Source: Begonia masoniana
Lineage: Eukaryota > Streptophyta > Magnoliopsida > Cucurbitales > Begoniaceae
Length of the DNA stretch: 64,000 nt
Assembly: GCA_022432975.1 (NCBI GenBank)
Contig: CM039516.1
Location: 36,153,599 to 36,217,598, forward strand
Reading direction: 5' to 3'
In this document: positions 49,230 to 60,205 of the stretch, piece by piece
How positions within the stretch are numbered: the stretch's first letter is position 1
How the letters are laid out: each line of letters begins with the position of its first letter
The notes under the pieces: generated by a model
The model's database searches: none
What the model was told of the DNA's origin: nothing
The model's input: only the letters and a program-made list of their open reading frames with translations
Translations under genes and position numbers: made by a program

Positions 49230-49610
49230 TATCTTCCGGTTGACGTCATCCATCTTCCGGCTGACGTCATCACCTCATCCGATTCCATCTCCTGCCTGCA
49301 TCTTTCGTCTGACATCATCTCCTCTTCCGATGACGTCACCCACTGTTTACATCCTCCGGTTCCATCTGCTGCCTGTATCTTCCGGCTGATGTCATCCATC
49401 TTCCAGCTGACGTCATCCCCTCCTTCGATTTCATTTGCTGCCTATGTCTTCCGTCTGACATCACCCATCTTCCGGCTGACGTCACCACCTCTTCCGCTAA
49501 ACACTGTTCATCTTTTGTCGTATCTGAGTCCACCGATAGCTTTAATCTTCCGCCTGACGTCATCCTTACTTCTGTCTTTGCAAATACATCTTCCGCCTGA
49601 CGTCAGCTCA
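49230..49610 (+). promoter_or_regulatory. Cluster of TGACGTCA (CRE/bZIP-type) sites in 5' LTR of E
   Basis: Seven TGACGTCA palindromes or close neighbours occur in about 380 bp (near 49242, 49262, 49330, 49399, 49477, 49554 and 49599), mostly as CTTCCGGCTGACGTCATC. The ACGT core inside TGACGTCA is the classic binding site of plant bZIP factors. The cluster lies downstream of the presumed transcription start, in the same relative place as the similar sites of family A. The 3' LTR has the same cluster at about 56560-56945 with several sites mutated to TGATGTCA or TGACATCA. Confidence 0.5.
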
Positions 49611-50001
49611 CATCTTCCACCCGATTTAATTGTATCACCCGCCTTGGTTCATTTACATCCACCGATTTCGGTTCATTGTTTTATTAAATGACATCCACCG
49701 TTCCAGTTTAATTTTCATCAACTGCCCAACAGTATTTTGCTTTTGAAAACTAAGTCTTCCGCCAGTTTTCCGCCAATATTTCCTGTTTCCTGCTTCCATT
49801 TATAACTGTTATCCAGAATCTCTTTTTACTATTTTTCCCGTTTGATTTCGAATCCAGAGAACTTTCTCTCCCACTGTAAGTGTTTTAAAAGTATAATGTT
49901 CAAAAAAAAAATGTAGTCACCGTTTTCCGTTAACCTTCCTGAGTGACGACTTGGCTCTCGGATCCTGCTGATCGGGATCCAGATTTGGGCCGTCACAGTC
50001 A

Positions 50002-50013
50002 TGGTATCAGGGA
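50002..50013 (+). promoter_or_regulatory. Primer-binding site of element E (initiator tRNA-Met type)
   Basis: TGGTATCAGGGA four bases after the LTR end; nine bases match the usual TGGTATCAGAGC site. Confidence 0.85.
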
Positions 50014-50157
50014 GACAAGGTTTTAAAACCGATTCTGTGAAATGTCTGACTGCACAACCGCCACGTGAGATCGCTCCACCAACTGTAAGTGTTTAAAATT
50101 TCTGTAAAAGGTTCTGTTTATTAAATTAGGTTATTCTGTTAATAGGTTTCCTTAGAA

Positions 50158-51390
50158 ATGGTGAGAGGGCATCAGGAAGAGTCAAGCGAAAGCTCTCGTG
50201 CCATTGATCGACTAACCGAACTGGTGGGAGTATAGTCCCGCATGGTGGAACGTATGATGGCCAGAGAAGACAGCGGGAACAATAACAATAATAACCATGG
50301 AAATGCTTCACGTGACAACAGTGGAGATAGATTCTGACGACTCCAGCCGCCTTCATTTGATGGACTGTCTACAGACCCGACCCGTGCTGAAACCTGGATT
50401 CAAACAATGGAGAAGATGTTCAGTTATGCAGAAGTGGAAGACAACAAGAAAGTTAATTGTGCCACGTTCTATCTCATCGAAAGTGCTGGATTTTGATGGG
50501 ACACAGTACAGTCGACTACAGTGGCATTAAGCTGGGAAGGATTCACAAAAATCTTCTACGAGAAGTACTTTGACCGAGGAGTGAGGAAGGAAAAGTTGCT
50601 TGAGTTCTCTCGGCTGCGACAATATGGGTCAGTGGCAGTATATGTTTAGAAGTTCGAGTCATTATCCCGCTATGCACCTCATTTGGTAGCCACTGACGAA
50701 AACAAGGTGCACCAATTTATTCAGGGTTTGAAACTGGACCTCTTACGAGTGATTTCATATGGGGGATTTGATGAGGCACCGTACACAAAAGTGGTGGCCA
50801 AAGCCTATCAGTTGGAGGCCTTAGAAGCAAAGTCCCAGAGACAGAGAGATCAATCAAGAGGGATTATCCAGAATGTTCCTCAACAACAACAACAACAGAG
50901 AAGTCAGAATTCGCCACCTCAACAGCAGCAGAACAGGGGCATTAAGAGGCCTAATGAGACCACCAATTATCAAGACAAAGAAAAGAGACCAATGGGGGCT
51001 CCTCAACTTTCAGCATGCCCGCGATGCCAGAAACTTCACAGAGGAGAATGCAGATTTATTACCGGCCAATGTTTCCGATGTGGCAAAGGAGGCCATCATG
51101 TTCGGGATTGCCCGATGCCGGACATGAGACCAAATCTTGCCGTACCTAGGGTGTTTGCAATGATGGAGGATTTTGATGACGCTGATCAGCACTTAGCGAT
51201 TACAGATACAATTTCAATATGTGATGCACCTGCTTATACCTTGTGGGACACGGGGGCCACACATTCGTTTGTGGCCATGGAATTCGTAGTTAGACAAAAG
51301 TTTTGTTGTATGCCGTCAGATCAACCCTACAGCATTATGCTACCGTCCGGAGATTTATGCACTCCGAGCAGGTTGTACGGGGTGATATAG
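50158..51390 (+). pseudogene. Gag and start of protease, element E
   Basis: It starts MVRGHQEESSE at 50158 and stays in one frame to 51390, with four in-frame stops: TAG 50233-50235, TGA 50335-50337, TGA 50494-50496 and TAG 50647-50649. Recognisable are the gag domain (LSWEGFTKIFYEKYF, ending VAKAYQLEALEAK), a glutamine-rich linker (CAACAACAA runs near 50880-50930), CPRCQKLHRGEC, one zinc knuckle CFRCGKGGHHVRDC (about 51070-51110), and the protease site DTGATHSF (about 51250). A one-base change near 51340-51380 shifts the frame. Confidence 0.85.
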
Positions 51391-54300
51391 TGTCAGTAGG
51401 AGACCAGAAATTGTATGCTTATCTTATCATCATCGGTATGAAAGGGTACGATGTCATTCTGGGGATGGACTGGCTGTTTAGACATCATGCCACCACAATT
51501 GTAGGTCTGGGCTTGTGTCGTTTAAACGCCCGAACGAGGTAGAACTCTCCTATCAGGCAGTACCAAAGGAACACCGTATGCCTGCCATATCTTCCTTGAA
51601 AGCTCAGCAACTGATGAGGTCAGGATGCATCGGGTTTCTTGCCCACGTAATGGATGTTCAAAGGCAAAATGAGGTGAAACTTCAAAATATTCCGGTAGTT
51701 CGAGACTTCCCAGAGATTTTCTTAGATGACTTACCGGGATTGCCACCAGATCGTGAAATCAAAGTTTGAGATTGACGTATATCCTGGTGCTGAACCAGTA
51801 TCAAAGAATCCATACCGTATGGCACCGATTGAGCTGAGGGAGTTGAAGGCTCAGCTAAAGGAATTGGTGGATAAGGATTTTGTGCGCCCTAGTTTCTCTC
51901 CGTGGGGTGCTCCCGTCTTGTTTGCCAAGAAAAAGGATGGGTCCCTACGGATGTGTATCGACTACCGTGAGCTGAACAAGTTGACGATCAAGAATAAGTA
52001 CCCGTTGCCGAGAATCAATGATTTATTTGACCAGCTACAAGAGGCTCCGGTATTTTCTAAGATTGACTTACACTCCGGCTATTACCAGTTGAAGGTCAGA
52101 GCTGATGATATTCCAAAGACCGCCTTCAGGACCCGGTACGGGCATTACGAGTTCTTGGTGATGTCATTCGGGTTAACTAATGCTCCGGCAGCATTCATGG
52201 ACCTGATGAACAGGATATTCCAAGATTTCTTGGATAAATTTGTAATTGTTTTCATCGACGACATTCTGGTTTACTCCAGAAGTAAGGCCGAGCACGAGGA
52301 GCACTTGGAAATTGTGCTATCAACTCTGAGGCAGCATCAATTATTTGCCAAACTATCAAAATGTGAATTCTGGCTGAGTAGGATTAATTTCCTAGGCAAC
52401 GTGGTGTCTGCTGAAAGAGTGTCTGTGGACCCGGCCAAGATTGAGGCTGTAAGAGACTGGCCAAGGCCGAGGAATGCAAGAGAGGTACGGAGCTTTATCG
52501 AACTAGCTGGTTATTATAAGAAATTCATCAAGGGATTTTCTGTGATAGCGAAGCCTATGACCAGCTTAACGAGGAAGGAAATCAAGTTCAAGTGGTCCGA
52601 AGCATGTGAGGTGAGTTTTCAGACACTTAAACAGAAATTAACCACTGCTCCTCTGTTAGTATTGCCAGTTGAAGATGGCAAGTTCAGCATATACTGTGAT
52701 GCATCCAAGATAGGCTTGGGATGTGTATTAATGCAAGAAGGGAAAGTTGTAGCATACGCATCCAGACAACTGAAGAACCACGAGCAAAACTACCCTACTC
52801 ACGATCTTGAGTTAGCGGCAGTTGTGTTTGCGCTGAAAGTATGGAGACACCACTTATACGGACAATCATGCGAGGTGTTTTCTAATCACAAGAGTTTAAA
52901 ATACATATTTACTGAAAAGGAGTTAAACATGAGACAAAGGAGGTGGTTAGAATTTGTAAAAGATTATGATGTTGAGATTAAATACCACCCAGGTAAAGCT
53001 AACGTAGTGGCCGATGCATTGAGTAGGATGTCAGATACTATGCAACCAGCTACATCGAACGTGTCGATGCCTTTGAGGACTGAGATACAGAAGTTCGATA
53101 TGGAGATAATTTCTGGGCTGTCGGCCATACTAGCAAACTTGATGCTTCGGCCCACCGTTCTGGACCGAATTAAGGAAGCCCAGAAGACCAATTCAAAGGA
53201 GATGGCTGATATGGTGAGCAAGGTACCAATGGCTTCTTCCGATTTTAGTTATTCGGGAGATGGTATTCTTAAGTTCAGAGATAGATGGTATGTTCCGAAA
53301 GATGAAGAGTTACGGAAGAACATCTTGTCGGAAGCCCACTCATCTCCTTTCTCTGTGCATCCTGGAAGCACGAAGATGTATCAAGACTTGAAACTTCACT
53401 TCTAGTGGCCGAATATGAAGAATGAAGTGGCCAAATATGTGGAGTCTTGCATGATGTGTCAACAAGTCAAGGCTGAACATCAACGACCAAGTGGAACACT
53501 TCAGCCTCTCCCGATCCTCGAGTGGAAATGGGAGAATATCACAATGGACTTTGTTGTTGGCCTTCCAAGAACAGCTAAGGGCCATAATAGCATTTGGGTC
53601 ATAGTGGACAGATTGACGAAGTCGGCCCATTTTCTACCTGTGAAGACGACGTGCTCTATGGATCAGTATGCAGAGCTGTATATTAGCGAGATTATTAAAT
53701 TGCATGGCATTCCTGTGTCAATCGTCTTAGACCGTGATCCCAGGTTCACTTCCAGGTTTTGGAAAAGTTTGCAGAACTCTTTGGATACGAAGTTGGATTT
53801 CAGCACGGCGTTTCATCCGCAGACTGACGGATAATCTGAGAGAACAATCCAAACACTGGAGGATATGCTAAGGTCGTGCGTGCTGGAATTTCATGCTCCT
53901 TGAAGTAGATACCTACCGCTTGTGGAGTTCGCTTACAACAATAGTTACCAGGCTACAATTGGCATGGCTCCTTATGAAGCTCTGTACGGCAGAAAGTGTA
54001 GATCCCTATTGTGTTGGGATGAGGTCGGAGAAACCAAGCTTATCGGCCCTGAGATATTACAGCAGATGTCCGAGGTGATAGCTGCTATCAAACAACAAAT
54101 AAAGATTGCTCAGAGTCGACAGAAAAGTTATGCGGACCATAGGAGGAGAGACTTAGAGTTCGCTGAGGGCGATGAAGTATTCCTGAAAATGTCACCTTTC
54201 AAAGGCGTGATGAGATTTGGCAAGAAAGGGAAGATCAGTCCGAGGTTCATTGGACCTTTTTCCATCTTGAAGCGTGTTGGAAGTATGGCTTACAGACTGC

Positions 54301-54629
54301 AGCTGCCAGCGTCTATGGTTGGAGTTCACAATGTTTTCCATGTTTCGATGCTGAAGAAGTGTGTGCGAGATCCAACTCAGATCATGGAGCATGTGGACTT
54401 TGATATCATGTCAACGCTGACATATGAAGAAAGGCCCATACAGATACTGGATACCTCACTCAAAGTGTTGCGCAATCGAGTGGTCCCATTAGTGAAAGTT
54501 TTATGGCGAAATCATAATGTAGAGGAAGCCACATGGGAAAGACAAGAGGATGTCAGGGCCCAATATCCGGACCTCTTTGCTCAGGAAAATTTTAGGGACA
54601 AAATTTTTGTTAATGTGGGTGGAATGTAA
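51303..54629 (+). pseudogene. Pol of element E: protease end, RT, RNase H, integrase, chromodomain
   Basis: The protease continues in another frame from 51303 (ILGMDWL near 51460), shifts again near 51530 and near 51765, then runs open from about 51770 to 53402. RT has [21 protein letters not shown] (residues 176-179 from the ATG at 51726) and the usual blocks. In RNase H the third catalytic position is asparagine ([11 protein letters not shown] at 52884-52886) where family A has aspartate. Integrase has HHCC, the core with TMDFVVGLP and LDRDPRFTS, a GPF block and a tail with EEATWE. In-frame stops are TAG 53403-53405, TAA 53832-53834 and TGA 53901-53903. The final stop falls just inside the 3' LTR. 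Confidence 0.88.
54615..54624 (+). promoter_or_regulatory. Polypurine tract of element E
   Basis: GTGGGTGGAA lies directly before the TGTAACACCC start of the 3' LTR; shorter and less pure than usual. Confidence 0.65.
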
Positions 54630-57338
54630 CACCCGGTATTTTTGCACTTGTAATTATTCCCCCGGATTATTTAGCGGGATGAATTTTTATATAGAAATCT
54701 GATGTATGTTTTAATGAATTGTCGGAGAGTTTAATGGAAAAACCAGGTTGAATAATTTATTTAACAAATTTAGTCAAGAACCAATGGAAGGGTAAATTGG
54801 GAAGGAATTAAGGTTGGTGGGAGAAAGCCAGTGGATAACTGACACTTGGCAACTTGTTGAGGAAGCTAAGTTCTTCCTCCTACGTGAAATCTTCATTTCA
54901 CTTCTCTGCTTCCTCCCTTCCTTCTCTCTATTCTTCTCTTCCAGACGATTGAAACAAAGTTCCACACTTTGTTTCTCCTGCATTCTTCTATTTTCTTCAG
55001 TGAAGGTAATTTTCGTCGGTAGTCAACAAATTTAACTACACTATTTACTGATTTTTGAGAGGTTTAGGGTTAATGACCGTATAATCACATTTTAGGTTCA
55101 CAAACTACTGAAATCGAGACGATCAAGAACATCAACTCTACTGCAAACAGGTAAATTCATAATTGTAGGTTGGCCCTTAAGGCCCTACATCACGGAGGTA
55201 CTAGGTGTTTCAAATTCGTCGGGTTGTTTTGGGTAGAAACGTTATAGTTTATGTTCTGAGTTGTTTGTGTTCTACTTCACAGTATGTTTTGTTATTTCTA
55301 TTGTCTGCTATTGTAAGTCCAGGCACTGAAAATGTTCATGCATACACGTTTTCACCGAAAGTTCATGCAAAATCGATTTCTGTACATTGTTTGAAACTAA
55401 ACAAGATAAAATCTGACTGAAATGTATCGGTTAAGTGTGGGATGGGGACTGGCCCCCAGATCTGTTTCTGTACTGTACCGTATAACTGTTGTGCCTGATA
55501 GTGCACCCACTGTTCGCCAGTTCCCCTATAAGCCCCACTTATATTCCACTGCCACTGAAACGTAATGTACTGTACTATCACTGAATTTTTGAAAAACCGC
55601 ATGCATAGCATATGCATCACAACATTTTTTATGTTCTTACTGAGCTCTAGGCTCATAGATGAACTCTCTGATGTAGGTACTGAACCTGAAAATGAGGACC
55701 TTGTGCCTCAGTCTGATGAATAGGTGGCTGGTGGCTCGAGCTCTCGGGGGTGGCTGCTGCAGTCCGACATATTTCTGTCCCGAGGGTTAAGTTTTTAAAG
55801 TGATGCACAAGTCTGTGAAACTTACTGAGATTCTGCTGTTTTGTTTTTAAATTTCAGCTGTCGTTTTGTGTTTGTTTTAAAAACTTCTGTTTTGGGAAAT
55901 TCTGTAATTTTATGTTAAATTCTGTACTGTCTCTGAGATTTTGAAACAATGTATAGATTATGTGTCAATGTTTAAAAACCGCTGTATTTGACAGTTAAGT
56001 TTATATTCTAAAGTATTCTGGAATTGTTTGGGATATTTTCTGTTAATCTGTGCATGGATGATTTCCGGTTTTGGAACTATCCATGCAATCTGTTTCTTTG
56101 AATCTGTCAATTTTAAAGTATATTCTACAACCTTGTATAGAACCGGGTATTGAAGGTCTACAACTTCCATGCCTTCTGTTTGTGCTGTATTTGACAGTTG
56201 AATTATGTTCTGAAGTATTCTGAAATGGTTTGGAATATTTTTTGTTAGTCTATGCGTGGAAGGTCTCTGGTTTTGAGCTATCTATGCAGTGTGAATATTC
56301 TTAAATTTCTGTTATGTCCTTTGTTGTGCTCGAGAACCATGTTTTGAAGTGGCTTGAGAATCTGAAACTTTTAGGTCTTCTGTTTTATGCTCTCTGTCTG
56401 TGTGTCTTCCTGTCAAAAGTTGTAAATTTTGCCTTTGAAACTATGTCTACCGATTGATACTGTTCATATTTTGTCTTATTCATATCCACCGCCAAACAGT
56501 ATTTTTGCCTTAAGCTTTCTTCTGCCGATTTCGTATAATGCCTGTATCTTCCGGTTGATGTCATCCATCTTCCGGTTGACATCATCACCTCATCCGATTC
56601 CATCTACTGCCTGCATCTTCCGTCTGACATCATCTCCTCTTCCGATGACGTCACCCATTGTTTACATCCTCTGGTTCCATCTGCTGCCTGTATCTTCCGG
56701 CTGACGTCATCCATCTTCCGGCTGATGTCATCCCCTCCTCCGATTTCATTTGCTGCCTATGTCTTCCGTCTAACATCACCCATCTTCCGGCTGACGTCAC
56801 CACCTCTTCCGCCCAGTTTTACTCAGCCTCTTCCGTTGAACACTGTTCATCTTTTGTCGTATCTGAGTCCACCGATAGCTTTAATCTTCCGCCTGACGTC
56901 ATCCTTACTTCTTTCTTTGCAAATGCATCTTCCTCCTGACGTCAGCTCACATCTTCTACCCGATTTAATTGTATCACCCGCCTTTGTTCATTTACATCCA
57001 CCGATTTCGGTTCATTGTTTTATTAAATGACATCCACCGTTCCGGTTTAATTTTCATCCACTGCCCAACAGTATTTTGCTTTTGAAAACTAAGTCTTCCG
57101 CCAGTTTTCCGCCAATATTTCATGTTTCCTGCTTCCATTTATAACTGTTATCCAGAATCTCTTTTTACTGTTTTTCCCATTTGATTTCGAATCCAGAGAA
57201 CTTTCTCTCCCACTGTAAATGTTTTAAAAGTATAATATTCAAAAAAAAAAAATGTAGCCACCGTTTTCCGTTAACCGTCCTGAGTGACGACTTGGCTCTC
57301 AGATCCTGCTGATCGGGATCCGGATTCGGACCGTCACA
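54625..57338 (+). mobile_element. 3' LTR of element E (2,714 bp)
   Basis: Collinear with 47308-49997 with scattered changes, many of them C/T or G/A. It keeps the TATA box, cassette and TGACGTCA cluster. It ends CCGTCACA at 57338, followed by GTTTG. Confidence 0.93.
54814..55723 (+). other. Spliced-leader cassette, 3' LTR of E
   Basis: Exons 54814-55005, 55096-55150 and 55677-55723, lengths identical to the 5' LTR copy. The frame stays open through all three despite amino-acid changes (for example P to S and Q to L in exon 2), and exon 3 encodes the same 15 residues. The donor of intron 2 is GTAAATTC here. The stem boxes are at 55184-55192 and 55669-55677. Confidence 0.5.
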
Positions 57339-57343
57339 GTTTG
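57339..57343. repeat. Target-site duplication GTTTG, right copy
   Basis: Directly after the end of element E; equals 47303-47307. Confidence 0.9.
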
Positions 57344-58010
57344 AGCTATATGACCCACTTAATTCTCCATATTTTTAATTGAAGTAGCTAAAGTTTGCAA
57401 GATAATATTTATTTTTGAAACACATTCTCTGGAAAAATTATCTTGTTTAGCTTGGGGCACTGCATTGTGGGTTGTTTGTGAGAAACTCAAAGAATAAACT
57501 GATTCATGTTTGTTTTGTACAGTTGCATCTTGTTGCTGTGAATTCCATTAAAAGATTTGGTGATGTTTCCAACCATGATTATAAGTGTGAGAATATAAGT
57601 TGTTGTTGTTGTTGTTATAACCTACATAATTCATTGATTCTAGATTAGTAGGGCACAAGTTATAATTATGATATTCTCCACAAAAAATGTATGAAATTTC
57701 CCTTGTCGCTGAACTTGTTTGTTGAGAAAAGAATTATTGTTGGTTCCACTTGAAGTCCTCATAATAAATTGATTCTGAATTTGATGGACAATGTTTATAT
57801 CGATATGCTCTTTCACAAAATGTGCATGAAATATTTATTGTTTGTTGTTTGTATCTCATGCTCATCAACTCAATCACATTGGTAAGTGAAGTAACTCGAA
57901 CTGTCAAGTCTCTCCTCATGGCATCAAGTTCATGACTCCTAGCAACTTGATAACTTGAATTGTACCTCTCGGATGACCATTGATAATTGTTGTACACCAT
58001 TTTTGTTTTA
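57344..58010 (-). pseudogene. Athila-like gag, upstream part
   Basis: The minus strand between 58000 and 57734 reads VARSHELDAMRRDL, then CTFCERAYRYKHCPSNSESI, a decayed version of the CxxC...HxxxxCPSNPxS knuckle of Athila gag. Further along (57650-57440) a YNHGWKHHQIF-like segment and HNAVPQAKQ follow. It continues across element E at 47307. Confidence 0.68.
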
Positions 58011-58097
58011 GGGTGAAGAACCTAAAAAACAAACAAGGAGAAGTATAATTTTTTTTTTAAATGTTTCACAAAGATAAAATTTTTGATAAAATTATCT

Positions 58098-58112
58098 CCA
58101 GCAACGGTATCA
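58098..58112 (-). promoter_or_regulatory. Degenerate primer-binding site, tRNA-Asp-like
   Basis: The minus strand reads TGATACCGTTGCTGG six bases after the LTR edge. The Athila-type site is TGGCGCCGTTGCCGG; twelve of fifteen positions agree. Confidence 0.55.
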
Positions 58113-58118
58113 AAAACT

Positions 58119-59230
58119 TGTTAGTGAAAATTCACACTTTAACGCAAGTGCATGTGTTGCCAATAGAGTAATAAAAAAAGAACAAGTCGAACCCACGAGG
58201 ATAAATTATCAAACTTTAAATCTAAGTAAAACAAAATTAATTTATAATAGATAATTTGGTGATATAAATTAAATAAAAAATTCAAACAATAAAACAAAGT
58301 GTAAACAATAAAATGAGAAAGTAAGATAATGAAAATATTGGTAACGATCGATTTTTTTGTTACGTAATTTTTGCTACTGAAGCTACAGATTGCTACAACA
58401 TTCATTCGAATAGCAAGAAGTTTGTAATAACTAAGCTTCATTCGAATTGCTTGGTAATTCGTTTTATTTTTAACTTCTATTTATAGATATAGTGAAAATT
58501 AAAAAAAAAAACCTCAATAACACCTTATTTTTGAAGTCATACAAATTGAATGATAACAACTTTGTAAAATTCAATCCGTATAAATTATATTATGCATCTA
58601 ACAATTCCAACCTATTTCTCAATACGATAAGAACATGTGTAATCAATTTTTTCCATCGACATAAATCAAATTTAACCATAATCATCATAATAATTTATTC
58701 CAACAAATTATAGACATCATAGCAATCACAGCAAGCAATCGAATTCATCTAACATGTATTTTCTCTTCTAACCAAAATAAACTTTTACCACATAAAAGTA
58801 GAAGACATAATCATAGACATCATATATTCAAAATTGAAAAAATGTGATTAAATTTCTCTACGATTCAATGTGTGCAATGTTGCAGCAACGCCGACCTTTC
58901 TTCTCACTTTCTTCTCTATCTTTCTTTCTCTTCAATACTTTCGGGCTTTATGTTCGGTTCCCAATGTATCTTCCCTCTCCAGCAAATGATGCTTCCTTTT
59001 AAAATAATCCTCCTCCCTAAGATTTTCTATTTTTTTATCTAATCAAAATATTTAATTTAAATTATATCCTTTTTTTCTTCCAAAATCTTGTGGTTTCTTT
59101 ATTCTTCTCTTTACCTAGAATCTTTCTTTTTTAACTTCCCATTTTCAAATATTTTATTCCTTCAAATCTGCTTGCATCATCAACAATTTACAAAAAATGC
59201 CCATGCAATAACTCTTTTCAAGAGTTATCA
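58119..59230 (-). mobile_element. 5' LTR of the Athila-like element
   Basis: About 1.1 kb, AT-rich, from TGTTAGTG (plus strand, next to the primer site) to TTATCA at 59230, so the minus strand starts TGATAACTC. The edge is repeated at 45241. The GTCGAACCCACGAGGA segment near 58180 is often seen at the 3' end of such LTRs. It has long AT tracts and no coding. Confidence 0.5.
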
Positions 59231-60205
59231 GTATTTATTTTAGTTGTTTTTATTAGAAATAGCACACTTGCTACAACGTTGCAAGAAACCAAATAAAGGA
59301 GATACTTTGTGAATCTAGATGGATTTCTATAATAAAGATTTGGGATAAATTTTGATGATTTAATTTAATTTGACAGAAAAGTAAATAGAAAAGGGCAAGC
59401 CAGAACCTACTCCTAAGGTTGTTGGATCTAAGCAGATTGAGAATTCTCCACACACCTGACAACAGCAGAGGGTCTTCAATTCTGATGCAACGTGGCCAAA
59501 AAGACTAATTCACCGAGATATGCCTTGCCAACATCGAGATTTAAAATTTGTTGTCTACTTTTAGAAATGTTAAGAATAGAGAGCTTACAATAAGACAATG
59601 CAACATTCTCAAAAATTTGAGGAACAAAAAGAAATTTATTAAAAGAAAGATTTATCTGAGAGAAAATCTTAAAAGTTACATCCAATAACAAACTACATGA
59701 AATTTGCCCTTTTTCATGGGTATTTACCCATCACAGAAATGCACAGAGGAACAAAATGAACTTCAAATATCATTTTTCCACTCAATTCATAAGCAAGATA
59801 AGATGTTATTCTGGTTTGTCTCAATTTTTGTGAAATTGTTCCTCAAGCAAGGAAGTTGATAAGCCATCGAAGGGTTTGTGTGAATAATGGAATGTTAAAA
59901 ATGACTCATTGGAAAATTTCCCACGATGATGTTCATCACCTGTCACACCTCTCGTGGTGATTTGGCTCTAATCGATTTCCTTCCTCTTGTTAAAGATTGA
60001 AACATGAATACTAGCGCTGCTCTATTGCAGTTGGTGGCTCACCTAGCTCTTTTGTTAGCCTCCTTTCTTTAAGAAAAAGGCCCTCGATAACGATCAGATA
60101 AGAACCAATTCACCTCTAACAGCGAAAGAAGGTCCGTTGATGTCGCTTAACTACTTGCGTGAAGTAAATATTTGATAATTAACACATTGAAGTTTTACCT
60201 ACTAA
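59231..60205. other. Unassigned region
   Basis: No feature that I can name. A minus-strand open frame of 71 codons (59476-59691) has LSFNKFLFVPQ and is leucine-rich but lacks a convincing family signature. Pure chance is not excluded. Confidence 0.35.

Larger units (their letters stand above)
47308..49997 (+). mobile_element. 5' LTR of element E (2,690 bp)
   Basis: From TGTAACATCC to CCGTCACA. It contains a TATA box 63 bp from its start, the spliced-leader cassette, and a dense cluster of TGACGTCA sites near its downstream end. With a start near 47400, most of the LTR would be transcribed as leader. Confidence 0.93.
47308..57338 (+). mobile_element. Complete but decayed Ty3/gypsy chromovirus, element E
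   Basis: Two LTRs (47308-49997 and 54625-57338), a Met-type primer site, gag, protease, RT, RNase H, integrase, a chromodomain-like tail and a polypurine tract are all present in standard order, flanked by GTTTG. It is related to element A in protein but its LTR DNA is different. It carries several stops and frameshifts and cannot be autonomous. The two LTRs remain very similar; one visible length difference is about 25 bp near 49497 / 56813. Confidence 0.93.

Noticed and set aside
50002..50013. tRNA gene
   Set aside because: Only the short primer-binding complement of initiator tRNA-Met is present; no cloverleaf follows. The same holds for 12026-12039, 19381-19396 and 45117-45131.
59476..59691. 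Leucine-rich receptor fragment
   Set aside because: The 71-codon frame has LSFNKF but no repeat spacing or second LRR unit, so I do not assign it.
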